This document shows positions 41,388 through 57,941 of a DNA stretch of 64,000 nt, one piece after another. The stretch is from Nectonema munidae (lineage: Eukaryota > Nematomorpha > Nectonematoida > Nectonematidae). The notes under the pieces were generated by a model. The model had not been told where the DNA came from. It saw nothing but the letters and a program-made list of their open reading frames with translations, and did no database searches. Positions within the stretch are counted from its first letter, which is position 1. Each line of letters begins with the position of its first letter. Location of the stretch: positions 248,001 through 312,000 of the forward strand of contig JAUIRK010000708.1 of the NCBI GenBank assembly GCA_030549495.1, in the 5' to 3' direction. The position numbers were made by a program, and so were the translations under genes.

Positions 41388-42456
41388 GCAACGTATACTA
41401 CATATGGTGCGAATTTTTCAACACCCCAATTTCGGATGATCAAGGGTGTGTCCATGTTTAAAAAGCTTGAGGGACAGTAACGCCTAAATGGGATCAATAA
41501 ATCTATCTACATGCTATGATATGGACTGGAACATAGATTCCTGAACACAATCAGCTTTGAGAAGACACTTAATAACATAAAAAAGACCATTTAGACTTCA
41601 AAAATGGCAATTTAGTACTTAAAAAAAGTTTAGAACTTAAAAAAGACAATTTATAAGCAAAAATTGTATATAAAAAGAAATAGTAAGAAAAACAATAAAC
41701 TATATGGACTTACATGAATACTTTTGGACTTATAGACTTACATGAATTATATGGTATTCAAAGATTCCAATGTTTGAATAAGAAACCTCCCCCTTCCCCT
41801 CCCTACCAAAAATTTATTAGGGTTTTATTTTTTCTATTTTTCAATAGTCTATGAAAAAATTAATACTCGAGTGAAAGACGTTAATGAAAATTATAGCACA
41901 TTTGCTTATGTATTAAGAAAATGAATTTCTGTTTGTAAACACTTTTTGGTGATAAAAGTATTGTATAGGATCTATTCATGGGACGAATGATCGGAATTGG
42001 ATTCTGAAATCTTAAAAATCATGATTTTTTCAAGTATTGGCATTAGAAGAGTTTCCGGTAAATTTACTAACCTTCTGGATACTTTTATTCAGATTCCTAA
42101 AAATCGCCAACGGCTCTGAAAGGATCAATAAACATAGCTGATGAGGATTTAATGTCCAAAACGTTTCAACTGTTACCATACCCTTACGTAATTTTGCTTA
42201 AAATAAAAATGAGTTATTTTGAATAAATTTCTTTTAATTAATAATACAATTTAAAAAGCTACTTACATATGTGGAGGCCTATTCTAATACACTCAGTGCT
42301 ATATCATTTCATATTGAGGCATATAGACTTTTATTTTTAGTAATATACTTTGCACTAGTGGGGTTTTCTTAAAAGGCAAACACTTGACTCCTTATAGATA
42401 TAAGAGTTGAATAAACCAGATTTCGCTGGCTATGTGAATGGCTTTTTCTCGTTATC
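41388..42456. other. AT-rich spacer
   Basis: No gene was seen. Confidence 0.4.
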
Positions 42457-42776
42457 GACCACAGTCGACATATGTCGACCTAATAAAAATAAAATCGTCT
42501 GCGTTTATCAATGCTTTTTAATACAAATCTTCTGCTTTACATTAGATATCGTCTGATTATTTTGGTCGATAACGGGTTAAACTATAGAAACTCAAAATTT
42601 TATAATTTCTATAAAGTGTATCACTTGTCTGATGATGAATAACTTATATATTGTTAAAAAAGTCTGATTTTTCCAAACATTAAAGTAATTTTTTATTTAA
42701 CGGCCAGAGTCGACTATAGTCAACTTTACAAAAATAAAATCGTCTGCGTTTATCAATGCTCTTTAATACAAATCTT
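42457..42776. repeat. Direct repeat pair carrying GTCGAC palindromes
   Basis: A unit of about 76 bp (42,457-42,532 and 42,701-42,776) shares AAAATAAAATCGTCTGCGTT and TATCAATGC. Each unit is preceded by a palindromic word: GTCGACATATGTCGAC in the first (perfect, 16 bp) and GTCGACTATAGTCAAC in the second (decayed). They are about 244 bp apart and may be the ends of one element. Confidence 0.8.
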
Positions 42777-44584
42777 TTACAATTTACAACTTTAACTCGT
42801 TAAGAAGAATCCAAATAGACAAATTGCGATATATACATAAAACAATAAATAGAATTAAAAATTGTGGAAATGTTTCAGCAAGCAAGTAAACAAACAAATG
42901 AAGTAGTAAACAAACAAACTATAGTTTTTTTAAAAAAAAAATTTAATAACGCAATATTGTGAAATGCAAATATCCCCTTATATAAAATCATGCTTAAAAG
43001 CTGAAAAATTGTATAAAACGGTCCTGAAAGTTAGCTTTTTTTATAACAAAAAAGTTATAAATAAATATAACAAAATAAAAAACGTATACAATTTAAACTA
43101 AAAAGCTAAAACTTAATAGTACATAGAACTCGTTATAGACCAAAGACTGTTTCACGCATATGCAAATCTTGCAACTGCATGACTATATTTCGCTGGTGTG
43201 TGCGTATACATGCGGTGTGTACTTACTATGGTAATAGCTAATCGCTTCATTGATATTGGTATAATATAGAGCCAAAGAATCTAAAGGTGCAAAAAGTTCT
43301 GATGAGGAGTGAGATTTTGTATATAGACCTGATGAGTATAATCTTTAGTTTTAGGTTAATAACTCGAAATCTAAAAAAAATTTCGAACAAATTTGGAGAT
43401 ATGCAATATACATAATAACTATAGTAACCTATCTATGCGCAATTTGGAAAATTTTGTTTTGAAGTTTATTTGCCAATCACCTCCTATAAAAATGGTGGGT
43501 ATATCGTCCTATATACATATTGTTGTTTTGTTATGCATATATCACTTTTTTTGATAAAATTTGATGTTAATATCTTTTTCAAAAGTTGTTCAATTTTTTT
43601 GAAATTTTGAAATAAGGTTCCATTTTCATATCTTAACAGCTATGCAGAGTTTGGTCTATTTACATTTTGTCGAAAAAAAGTTATAAACGTTCAAAGTTTT
43701 TAAAAAAAAAATATGTATACTAGGCTCTTGCTTCTTAATTAAACATATAAAATGCCTCTAAGCTTTGCCAAGCCATCGATATATAAATATATGATGCTTC
43801 GAAGAGCGAATATGAGATTAGTTGATAATAGAAGATGCTGCTTGGAGAGAATATGCATACACAAAGACGACAATACAGACTAATGAAACATGCTTTGAAA
43901 CAAACAGCATTTGTTTATTAATATGCTGAAAGAAAACGTTCTTACTTTGCGCATCATTATTGAATTTGGGTATGTCCCAAGTTCAGTTATTTAAACTACG
44001 CAAAAGTTTGACATGTCAGTGCAAACAAATTTAGATTATGTTTAGAGTCTAATATTTTAAGACGTTTCACTACCCCCTATTTCGCTGTGTTAAAAATCTT
44101 TCCATCAAAATTTCTCTGTATTTTCGGTCGTTAATTCTCGGTCTTTTGTGGGTTTTGTTGGGATTTAAAAACTTACATATGATCTAAGTATAGGTTAACT
44201 TACTTATAATCTATATGTATTATAATAACTTATTTATATTGCATGTGTGCTTTTTGAGTTAAATGTTGTAACTTGTAAATATCTGCCATACAAGCGGTCA
44301 TTTCTGACTATTTGTGCAGTGCATATCTTAATGTTTAATGTTACCTACACCTGTTTCAATATATATTTTTTTTTCTTGTAATCTGTTAAATAGTCTTAAT
44401 AAATATCTTCTTCTTCTTCTTATTCCACTATTTATAAAGCATAAATTTAAAAATCATTAAAAATAATATTTTTTATTATAAATGATTAATATCCAAAAAA
44501 AAATATTAATAATTTTGCAAAAAAGAAAAAGATCTTTTGGCACTAAAGATTAATCTTTTCCTTGTAGTGATCACTTAAAATCAA
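42777..44584. other. AT-rich spacer
   Basis: No gene was seen. A (CTT)n run lies at about 44,408-44,422. Confidence 0.4.
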
Positions 44585-44880
44585 AAGTCGTTAGAATGAC
44601 TACATTAAATGGTTACTGTAACCATGCATAATATTACTATTCGTGGTAATTTAAATAGCATTAAATCATCGTAAATTAATAATATTAGTAGCAAATTTAC
44701 TTTCAGCAAGTTCTTTATATCATTAACATATTATCCAAATTTTTCCGAATTAATTGAAAAATGTTGCAAATATTTATTTATTCAAAAAATTCAATTAAAG
44801 CTCTTGATTTACATATATTGATAGTAACATTACTATAAAAATCATAAAACTTAAATAGACCACTTTTGGTTACATCAATA
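44585..44880 (+). mobile_element. Dispersed repeat R, copy 1
   Basis: It shares ATGGTTACTGTAACCATGCA, TAATATTACTA, ACATATTATCCAAAT and TTTACATA(T/C)ATTGATAGTAA with 55,012-55,325 in the same orientation, and part of it with 30,322-30,425. A 17-bp near-palindrome, ATGGTTACTGTAACCAT, is conserved in both long copies. No transposase was found. Confidence 0.8.
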
Positions 44881-44884
44881 TAGT

Positions 44885-45239
44885 TCTGCATGTTTATATA
44901 CCATTTTTAATTCCATTTTATCTTTTTGCAATTCTATTTTGTCATTTTGCAGTTCTGTTTTGTGAATTTTGAAATAATTCACAAAAGTCAATTAAAAATA
45001 TATAGCTAAATTAAATTGAAAAATTTTTATAAAGAGGTAAATATAAATAAAAAATTATTGAAAAAATATTAAAAATTTGTAAAATTTAACCTGAAAATAA
45101 TGTTAAAATATCAAAGAAAAGTTTAGGTATAAATAACACATGTCAAAATAATATATACCCAAGAAAATCAAAAAATTAAATTCAGATAAAATGCAAAAAG
45201 ACCAAATTGAACTAAAATGGTATATACAGTGTCATGCAA
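44885..45239. mobile_element. Fold-back element M5 with 21-bp internal repeats, copy 1
   Basis: The left arm (TATATACCATTTTTAATTCC at 44,893, then 21-bp units of TTTTGCAATTCTATTTTGTC type) is inverted in the right arm (CAAATTGAACTAAAATGG and TATATAC, to 45,227). The arms are about 50-60 bp. The interior word CTGAAAATAATGTTA matches the second copy at 53.0-54.2 kb. Confidence 0.75.
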
Positions 45240-45599
45240 AAGTTTTTGTCAAAAACTAAAAACTATATTATTTTTGTTTTTATTATTTTTTTAAATATTT
45301 TTTTTGGAATTAAATCCCAAAAATATAAACGTATAAGTATTAATTTTTATATTTGTAAAAATTTTAAATTTTATTCTTTTTATATATTTATAGAAAAATT
45401 AATTTATATAGTTTACTTATTAAGAATCCCAGGCAAAATTATTCGGGCAGAGAACTTTATTCATATAATTTTTTTTTATTTTTATAAAAAATTCTTCGTT
45501 TATATTCACGCTTTTTTAATAAAATTTTTTTATAAAATACTATGTTTTATCGTTTATTTCTCGAGTTTTTCAATTTGATCATATATGCCTTGAATGTAA
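45240..45599. other. Very AT-rich stretch
   Basis: A 114-codon open frame on the plus strand consists almost only of F, I, K, Y and S. It reflects base composition and overlaps the end of a fold-back element. I do not regard it as a gene. Confidence 0.5.
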
Positions 45600-46035
45600 T
45601 TAGAATTGAGATCTAAATTCGTATCTCTTTTAATAAATAGAACTCAAATGGCTATAGCTAAATTCTTTCCATTACCTACAAGTAATATTTCTTAAAATTA
45701 ATGAAATTTTTACAGGAACTATTGCAAATATGGCAAAAAATGTAATTCCTTAAAACTTCAACTAGAATCTCATTATTATGGCACGTTTAGAAAAACTTAT
45801 TTCACTAAATCTTCAATTAAAGATTGGAACAATCTACCTCAAAATATTGTGGATGCATCAACATTAAATATAGATAGATTAGACTTCCATTGGAGTCATC
45901 TCAAGTTTTTACACTTGTGATATTTCGTCTTATGAAAACTCAAATATCTCATTATTTGAAGTTATTATTTTTAGATTCAATTTTCATTGGCTTGAACAAC
46001 CTTCTTTTTGCTTAATAAAATATGTTATGTTAAAT
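45600..46035 (+). mobile_element. LINE 3' end with ATGTT tail, second copy
   Basis: The plus strand encodes HYYGTFRKTYFTKSSIKDWN and then NLPQNIVDASTLN, the same post-RT tail as at 31.7 kb. It finishes ATAAAATATGTTATGTTAAA. It is 5'-truncated, with frame changes upstream. Confidence 0.8.
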
Positions 46036-46357
46036 TTGGCAAACGGGTATTTCTCAAAAATTGATCTAAAAAATGTACCAAAAAAATAGAGAACATCATA
46101 ATAAGTCCTAATTTTGTCTGCAAGAGAAGTAATGTATGAAAATAATTAATTGGGAAATTTCAATATATACAGAAAAACGTTTTCTAGCGAAAAACATTGA
46201 AAAATTGTATTTCAGCTAAAAAATTTGCTTTGACAAAAAGGTTCTATTAAAAAAATTATTGTGAATAAAAAAATGAGAATATGTCTGATATAGGCCAGAA
46301 GCTATTTTCAGCGATGAAACATAATTGAGTTTTGTTCTCATGGATGCAAATATGCTA

Positions 46358-47040
46358 TAAGTGGATCCGCTCAAAAGAGTGACAAATGATTTTAAAATTC
46401 AAAAAGATGACAAATCAAAAAGGGACAAAAATGCTAAAATTTAAAAGAGTGACATGATAAATGAGTGACGAATCAAAAGAGTAACAAAATAACAAAAATG
46501 ACAAGTGACATTACAAATAGTGACAAAAATGGGAAATCTCAAAAGAGTGACAATAAAAAGCATTCATAAAAATGAGTTATTATTTTTACAAATTTGCATT
46601 CGTAAAGACATTTTTTATATATTGTCTTAGAAAATTTTTATTCCCATTTTTAATTGAACAACAACAAATTTTAGTTTATGGTTAATTTTCATATATCAAC
46701 TTCCTTTTATCTCTTTTATTATATAAAACTAACTTTTTTAGGCTATATAATTTGAAATTGTTAATTATTTACTTCACAACATATATCTATATATTTTAAA
46801 AAGGACGACATGACAAAGGAGTGTCAAAAAACGGAAATTTATAAAAGTGACAAATCAAAGGAGTTACAATGACAAAAGAGTGACAAATAATACCTGAAAA
46901 ATTGAATAGAAGACTTCATCAATTATAATAACTCTAAGACTAACTAAGAGAATAAATAACTAAATCAACAAACTAATGAACAAAGTAACAAATAACATTT
47001 CATTTGTCACTCTCTTGATTTATCAGTCCCCTCGGCACTA
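46358..47040. mobile_element. Fold-back element M4 with degenerate GAGTGACAAAT repeats
   Basis: The left end AGTGGATCCGCTCAAAAGAG plus TGACAAATG is inverted in the right end CATTTGTCACTCTCTTGATT ... CCTCGGCACTA. Between them, the word AAAAGAGTGACAAA recurs in degenerate form a dozen or more times (46,372-46,555 and 46,798-46,890). It is about 680 bp with no transposase. Confidence 0.75.
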
Positions 47041-48219
47041 TTTTTTTTGATAGTAACGCGTTGTGAGACGTAAAATGGGGATGGACGATTCAAGTCTAGC
47101 AATTATTTAGCGGGCCGCAATAAAATTCGCTTTTGTGAAAATTTTAAAAGAATATTAGTTGCTTACTTTAACACTTGTTTTAAGTAATTTTGTATAAAAG
47201 GATTTGTATTTGTTTTAAAACGTGATAAAATTTCCATGTCTTTGAGCTTAATATTTTGAAAAGTTTAAGAAAAATATTTAAAAAATGAATTTTTAATTTT
47301 AAGATGAGTAGTGAGCGCCACCCCTGACCTAAAGGAATGAGGTACAACGAATGTTACAGGGAAAACATTTAATCATGAAAGATATGATCAGCATTCCCCT
47401 TCCAACGGAGATTTTAGAGAGAGATTATGAATTTCTCAGTTGTGGTCAAAAATTTTGCACAGCCATGTATAGAAGCTTATAATGGCGGGAGCATCCTGAA
47501 TTCATAATTTATTCATTTCTTAAATAAAACATACAAGTCTTTTCTAAAAAATGTTATATAACTGAAATTTGATGAGGAATATGACAAGTTTTTTGTATTT
47601 CCATGCCAGCCATTCCTCAAATCAACTAAAACTCACTTGTTTGCTCAAGAACTTCTTTTCTAATTCAATTTAATATTATACTCAAAACGCAATCTTAATA
47701 TAGTTCTAAACGTTTTACATCGTTAGTTTTTGAACTTCCAATTGTTTCTTTTCTTTTTTTGCGTAATATTTAATATTTTTTTTCTTGTTTGCCTTCTTAT
47801 TATACATTAAAATTTTGATTGCACTATTTTTGATATAAAATTTTTTGAGTATTCTACCCTTTTCTATATTTTTTTTCTTATTGCTATCCTTTTATAAGTT
47901 TCCGACACTCATTTTTTAATTTCTAAACAATAAAAGAAGGACGGGCCCTCTCGCTTACCCATCTAATAATATATTTAATATTTTGATTAGTACTCATATT
48001 TTTCATTCTCAATAGATCACCTTCTAAAATTTTGATAATAAATAATACAACTTGAAATAGGAATATAAGATATTCAAGTTAGTTTGTCCTTGTTATATAA
48101 CATTCATTCCAAATTGTAAGTTCTCTTGTATTCGATCACAACCAATTAAAAGAATAGTCGTTTACAAATTTCATCACCTCAAAATATATATCCAACATTA
48201 ATGTTTATAGGCCTTCCTT

Positions 48220-48234
<15 letters not shown>
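47041..48234. other. Spacer with a short coding-like segment
   Basis: Mostly AT-rich. At 47,390-47,437 a plus-strand segment reads SIPLPTEILERDYEFL, closely matched at 48,235. Otherwise nothing was recognised. Confidence 0.4.
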
Positions 48235-52846
<4,612 letters not shown>

Positions 52847-52854
52847 ACACACAC

Positions 52855-53038
52855 CAGAGGAACAAACAAACCTTTTCAGCGAGAGATCTTAACAGAGGTG
52901 ATGAAAGGATTTAATTGCATGCTGCCATTCTCAAAATTTTCTCTATATATTTTAATTTTGGTGAAATTTGCAAAGGATACTTTTCAGGCAAAATATGTAT
53001 ATCATGGAAATTCCTATGGTTTGTAAATAAGTTTAAGA
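52855..53038. other. Right flank of the CA array
   Basis: The plus strand is open for about 50 codons in one frame (52,860-53,025), but nothing is recognisable in it and no splice sites bound it. Confidence 0.3.
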
Positions 53039-53039
53039 T

Positions 53040-54163
53040 TTACATACCATATACCGTTTTTAGTTCATTTTATCCTTTTGTAATTCTATTTTACCCTTTT
53101 GCATTTAATTTTGTCTTTCTGTAATTCTTTTCCGCAGTTTTGACATTCTATTTAACATAACATAATATAAGTGTATTAAGCCATGTTAAGAGGCTAATCG
53201 TCTATACTCTATATGAATTGCATCAAATATAAAAACAAATAAAATACAAATCAATCAAATAATGAGATATCTTTTATCTTTCCAAAACTCATAAAGCTTT
53301 CTTTCCAAAATATTTCTATTCATGGAATTGAGAACTTCATTTGCCAAACCATTCCAGTGATTATATGCTTTTTGTGTTAAATAGTGTTGTCTGATAGGAA
53401 TCAGGTTTAAATTTCAGTGGATACCTGGGAATTCTCTTTGAGTCGCCAGGCAAAACATTCTCGTCAATGTTCATGTTTCCTTTCACAATATTAAATATAG
53501 TAATCATTTCATTCCTTAAGTTTCTGTAATACAAAGAAGGAAGATTAATTTTCTCCAATCTTTTAATGTTATCATTGCATTCCTTTCAAGTGTTTTGTAA
53601 ATAATCTTTGAACGTTTTCTATTTTTCTGATGTTCATGATTGAAGAATTTCCAAAAATCACATTTCTATATTCTAAAACAGGCCTGACCAAAGATTTGAA
53701 CTGATGGCGAAAACTTCAAAGTCAGATAACACAAGAGTATTATTTAACATGTGTAATATAGAGAAAGCTTTCTTTAGAACATGAGAATCATGATCAGAAA
53801 AACAAAATTTTGAATCCACAATTAATCCTAAATCATTGTGCTTTTCAACTGGATTAAGTTTAGTTCCACCTATATAAAAACAAAGTATCATCTGTTTTTC
53901 CAACTTGAAGGTGATAGCACTTGTTGATATTGATTTGCAAATCCCATTCTATACTCCATTTATATAAATCTTCTTGTAAATTTTTTTTAATAAATTTCAT
54001 TCAGCTGTATTTAAATTTTAGTAATAATGTGTGAAATTTTAGAGAATTTATCTGAAAATAATGTTACAATATCCAAAAAAGTTTACAAAATAGAATTGCA
54101 AAAGGACAAAATCGAATTGCAAAACGACACAATAGACCTAAAAATGGTATATATATATATAAC
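53040..54163. mobile_element. Fold-back element M5, copy 2, split by a LINE
   Basis: The left part (53,040-53,148) has ACCATATACCGTTTTTAG and then 21-bp units such as TTTTATCCTTTTGTAATTCT. The right part (54,030-54,163) has CTGAAAATAATGTTACAATA and the inverted units AAAAGGACAAAATCGAATTG, ending AAAATGGTATATA. The sequence between is the LINE at 53,150-53,990, so the LINE is the younger insertion. Confidence 0.75.
53150..53990 (-). mobile_element. LINE 3' end inserted in M5
   Basis: The minus strand encodes, in pieces, LNPVEKHNDLGLIVDSKFCF, then FKSLVRPVLEYRNVIFGNSS, then KIENVQRLFTKHLKGM, then LPSLYYRNLRNEMITIFNIV and SDNTI..KKHIITGMVWQMK. This is the usual order of the region after the reverse transcriptase in jockey/CR1-like LINEs. 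The 3' end is AT-rich with TATGTTATGTT at 53,152-53,162. Several stops and frameshifts are present. Confidence 0.85.
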
Positions 54164-55011
54164 AAGTAGACTATTGTTTAAACTACTAAATAATAATAGA
54201 AGAAAGAGCTCCAATAATAATTCTTTAAATGTCGTTTGATTGCTTATTTAAATAGCCTTTTTTAATCTATGGCACGCGTTGCAAATCTTTATTATCAAAA
54301 GAAACAATTTGCTTCCAATTTCATTAATGAAACATAGTTTGGAACAGCAAAAAAACTTTTAAACTTTAAATCTTTTTTAAGCATGTTTTCTGCTCCAACT
54401 AAGGAATGAAACAAACAGAAACGCAATGTATCTGTGTATGTGTCTTCTCTTAAATAAGATAAACATTAAAATATGAAGCTTTTTTTTTTATCTTTTTTAT
54501 ATTAGAATAAAATAAAAATAAGCATTTTTTATATAATTAAGATATTGCAGTGTAGAGGCTGATAAGATTTTTATTCTCAGATTCGACGATATTAACATTA
54601 TTATAATTTTTTGCTAAAGATTTTTTTATACTCAAAAAATTAAAATTATGATCTTTCAAAATGTTTTTTACTTAAAACCAAATTCTTTCTCTTTTGTCCC
54701 TTCCTTGTCTACGTGTGCATTATATTATTCATAAAAAAATTTTTTGTCCGATTTAGAAGAAATTCCAAACTAAGAAGTTGAACATTTTAAAATTATTATT
54801 TTTATAATAATTAAACTTTAATTGAAAATTTATACGTAATATAATAAAAAGTATGAAATTTTATTAAAAGTATAAACAAAATTCAAAAGTATGTTCTTAT
54901 ATCACTTTGTTTAGGGTTTATTATTTTCCCTTCTAAAATAATACTTTCTATAGTTTCAGAATAACTAAAATTTTATTGGAGTTCTCTAAAAATGTTAACT
55001 GAAAACAAAAA
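54164..55011. other. AT-rich spacer
   Basis: No gene or recognised repeat was seen. Confidence 0.4.
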
Positions 55012-55325
55012 GTGATTACAGTAACTACTTTAAATGGTTACTGTAACCATGCATAATATTACTAATCTTAGTAATTCCATTAATTAATCCATTAAATCAT
55101 AATAAATTTACCATGTTGTAAATTCACTTTTAGCGAGTTTAACATATTATCCAAATATTGGTATTTGTGACATAACAGAAAAATATTGAAAATATTTATT
55201 TATTCAAAAAATGAGTAAAAGCTGACAATTTACATACATTGATAGTAATATTACTGTAAAAATGGTAAAATTCTTTTTTGGTTGTCTTCTAAAGTTGTGA
55301 AATGTCAACTTTATATTTTCAGTGT
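55012..55325 (+). mobile_element. Dispersed repeat R, copy 2
   Basis: It has the same order of conserved words as 44,585-44,880, including the near-palindrome at about 55,034. It extends further right into TTGGTTGTCTTCTAAAGTTG, which is shared with 30,322-30,425. It ends beside the Tigger relic. Confidence 0.8.
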
Positions 55326-56010
55326 TGTGATTACTTCAATTTCTACTTCTTCATCTTCACATTCAGTTGTTTCTTCAAATTATAGCGCTCAACGATTCAA
55401 TGATTTCTTTGCCAGAAAATTCTTCATTTGTCCAAATAATTTCAGAATCAATGTTTATACAAGTGTGTACGCCACCCAAATCTTTTGTTCAAACAATGTG
55501 AAGGATTATTCCAAATTGTATCAAATTCAATATTTTGATTAAATTGAGCGCTACTGTTGTCATCAAAAATTGCAGCTTCTTCATCAGAATTTGATGCAAA
55601 ATAACATTTCTTGAAGCAATTCTTTATTGTATCTTCTTCATCAACAGATATTCATGCCTGCTTGACAGCTATTTAAAGCATCTAATAAAGTCCATTTTAA
55701 AGTCAAATTCATTTCTGCAGCCCTCAATCTATGCAATGCTCAATTTTTCTTTAACTTTAGGGTTTTTATTATATCAACATCAAGTGATTGTATGCTGCAT
55801 GTTGTTCTATTTGGTAAAAACTTTAAGCCTAAGTTTGACTAGTTTAGTTTTATATGTGCGGCATAATTATCTAATATAACGCATACTTTTCTACTTCCAT
55901 TGGACAATTTTGTATTCCACTTTTTCATAAAATCTTCAAAGATGATAGAAGTCATCCAAGCCTTTTTATTTGCAACATAATCAATAGGCAAGTGTTTTAC
56001 GCCCATAAAA
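55325..56010 (-). pseudogene. Tigger/pogo transposase (DDE_1) C-terminal relic
   Basis: The minus strand reads MGVKHLPIDYVANKKAWMTS, then FEDFMKKWNTKLSNGSRKVC, VILDNYAAHIK, LGLKFLPNRTTCSIQSLDVD and IIKTLKLK. An acidic tail, EETTECEDEEVEIE, follows. This matches the DDE_1 domain of Tigger/pogo transposases: the second catalytic Asp is in LDN and the third is in SLDVDIIK (PLDQGIIK in relatives). The N-terminal DNA-binding part and first Asp are not recognisable. In-frame stops and frameshifts occur after HIK and in the linker, so it is dead. Confidence 0.82.
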
Positions 56011-56164
56011 GCTCTTCTTAAACTTTCTTAAGCTCTTCTTAATTTTTTTAATTTGAAATAATTGAAACAAGTTATTGGAAACTAGGAAATCTAGAAACTT
56101 TGCCTCTGCAGAATTTCTTTTATAAATGGCGTGTTGGGAAATTAAGGAGTATTTTGAAGGCACT

Positions 56165-56537
56165 AATAACTATCACGAACTTAAATATTTTAAGTAAAAT
56201 TTTTAAATATTAATGACAAGAATTTTATTATCGGCTGCATCTGCAGAAGTCCTTCAATTAATGACTTTCTCCCAATTCAAGAAATACTCAATCTCTTTTC
56301 CTTTTTTCTAAATCTATTTCCTAATTCTAGAATTATTTTTTCGAATTTAAAAAACAATAAAAAACAAAATGTGTTTTTTGGCAAAGCACATAGAGTCACT
56401 ACCAGAAAGCAAAGAGCATCATGCGATTTAAGAGCCGCAGGTTTACGACCTCTGATCTATGGTGTGAGATAAGTGAAGTTCTAAAATTCTTGAGACCATT
56501 GATTTCGTAAAAATTTCAAGAAATATAGTATCACTTT
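56165..56537. other. Spacer
   Basis: No gene was seen. It may contain the decayed N-terminal end of the Tigger element. Confidence 0.35.
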
Positions 56538-56652
56538 TATGGCCTAGTGATTGGAGCGTAGGTTCAGGATCCAGATGGTCTGGGTTCTATTCGCGATCGT
56601 GACTATCCTCACCATCTGTGTCCAGCTATGGAAGATTATCCTACCTTAACTA
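56538..56652 (+). mobile_element. tRNA-derived SINE, family B
   Basis: ATGGCCTAGTGATTGGAGCG (A box) and GGGTTCTATTCGCGATCGTG (decayed B box) are followed by the body CTCACCATCTGTGTCCAGC. Head and GTGACTATC match the minus-strand fragment at 38,938-38,992. Confidence 0.65.
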
Positions 56653-57680
56653 AAAAAATGTAATATCAATACTTGTAGGCATTGACTTGATGAAAGAAAC
56701 TTACTTTTTGGACACAATCGTCGTTCCGCACAAATACCGCATTCAAAATTTTACATACAAAAACTTCAAACAGATCAAGAAGTATTCCTTTTTTCATATA
56801 TATATATATATATATTTCTTATATATGCAGACTCGTGTTTGCTTATAACGAATATCACTTATAACAACCAGATTGTATAAATTTATGGGAAAAACTAAAA
56901 AAAAATTTTGTGAAAACTACAGTTATAACAAAATCAAAGAAATTTTTGGAAGAAAATTAAATGTTTACTTAGCAACTAATTATTACATTTAAATGTTCCC
57001 TTTAGGTTATGTTTTTTTTAAATATTAAAAAAAATTCACATGGTGTATAATTTAAATGATATACTAATATAATTTAAATGATAAATTTATAAAATTAAAT
57101 CATTTTTTCAAATTTGTTTAATTTAAACATTTTTTATTTTTATAATTTTTTTCAATAACTTTTAAAACCATTCAAATATTTTGTTTAAAAAAAAGTTAAT
57201 ATTCTTTTTTTGTCTCCATTCAGAAAATAATTATTGATACAAAAAAATGAAAAATAAACTAAAAGTTTTTTTATAACGAAAATGATACCTTTCTTTTTAA
57301 AATCATTTTTACAATTGTGATGAGCCTAACACCAGTGTCAAAAGAAATGAAGATTTTCTGATTATTACAAAATTTTGTTCAAAAAGAAAGTAGATGATTA
57401 GACTTCAAAATTCTGGCTATAATTGTCACATACTAATTTTACTTTTAAATTTTGTTCTAATGAAATCAATTTCGTTTATTACCAAATAAATGTAAAGATC
57501 CTTAGAAATTCTATATCTCCAACTTTTCTGTATTATATTTCTTAACTTGGCAAACCAATTTCACTGGCCATGAAACTCATCCACATGTAACGCGGGAAAG
57601 GAGATCGAACCAATCAAGGCATGGCATCTCATTACGAATTCCTACTACAACTAATCAGATCGGCTCACATAGCTCATAGC
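56653..57680. other. AT-rich spacer with a pogo-like scrap
   Basis: At about 56,830-56,885, ACTCGTGTTTGCTTATAACG, repeated TATAAC words and the phrase AAATTTATGGGAAAA resemble the ends of pogo/Tigger elements. A (TA)n run lies at 56,799-56,813. No gene was seen. Confidence 0.4.
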
Positions 57681-57683
57681 TAG

Positions 57684-57691
57684 TATATATA
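57684..57691 (+). promoter_or_regulatory. Possible TATA box of the downstream split gene
   Basis: TATATATA followed by CGC lies about 98 bp before the candidate ATG at 57,789, in a stretch that is less AT-rich than usual here. Position and surroundings fit a core promoter. In AT-rich DNA such a word alone is weak evidence. Confidence 0.35.
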
Positions 57692-57788
57692 CGCAAACCA
57701 ATCCTTCTTTCATTTCCAAAATCTGAATTCTTGGGATACAATTCTTCAAGAAAGGAGAAATTAGAAGATATACCAGTGTGCCAGAATC

Positions 57789-57859
57789 ATGAGTTCAGTA
57801 CATAACTTTGCCTTTTCAAGTAATTATTGTTCAGCATATCAAAACAAATGGGTTCGCTT
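57789..57859 (+). CDS. Candidate first coding exon of the split gene
   Basis: ATG at 57,789 opens a 50-codon frame (MSSVHNFAFSSNYC...) that ends in TAG exactly at the acceptor of the next exon. The next exon needs a phase-2 donor. GT at 57,860 would give this, though it is not a strong donor. The stronger donor-like GTAATT at 57,820 has the wrong phase. The exon is plausible but the join is unresolved. Confidence 0.35.
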
Positions 57860-57941
57860 GTTTAAAAAGCAGTTATCAAAAAGATGTGCTTTTTGCCAGG
57901 AATTTGCGCTAAATAAACAGAAGCATTTTATTAATTCTTAG

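Noticed and set aside
45234-45578. 114-codon plus-strand frame
   Set aside because: Its residues are almost all F, I, K, Y and S from AT-rich DNA, and it overlaps a fold-back element.
55282-55542. 86-codon plus-strand frame
   Set aside because: It is antisense to the acidic tail of the Tigger relic, which explains the Ser-rich composition.
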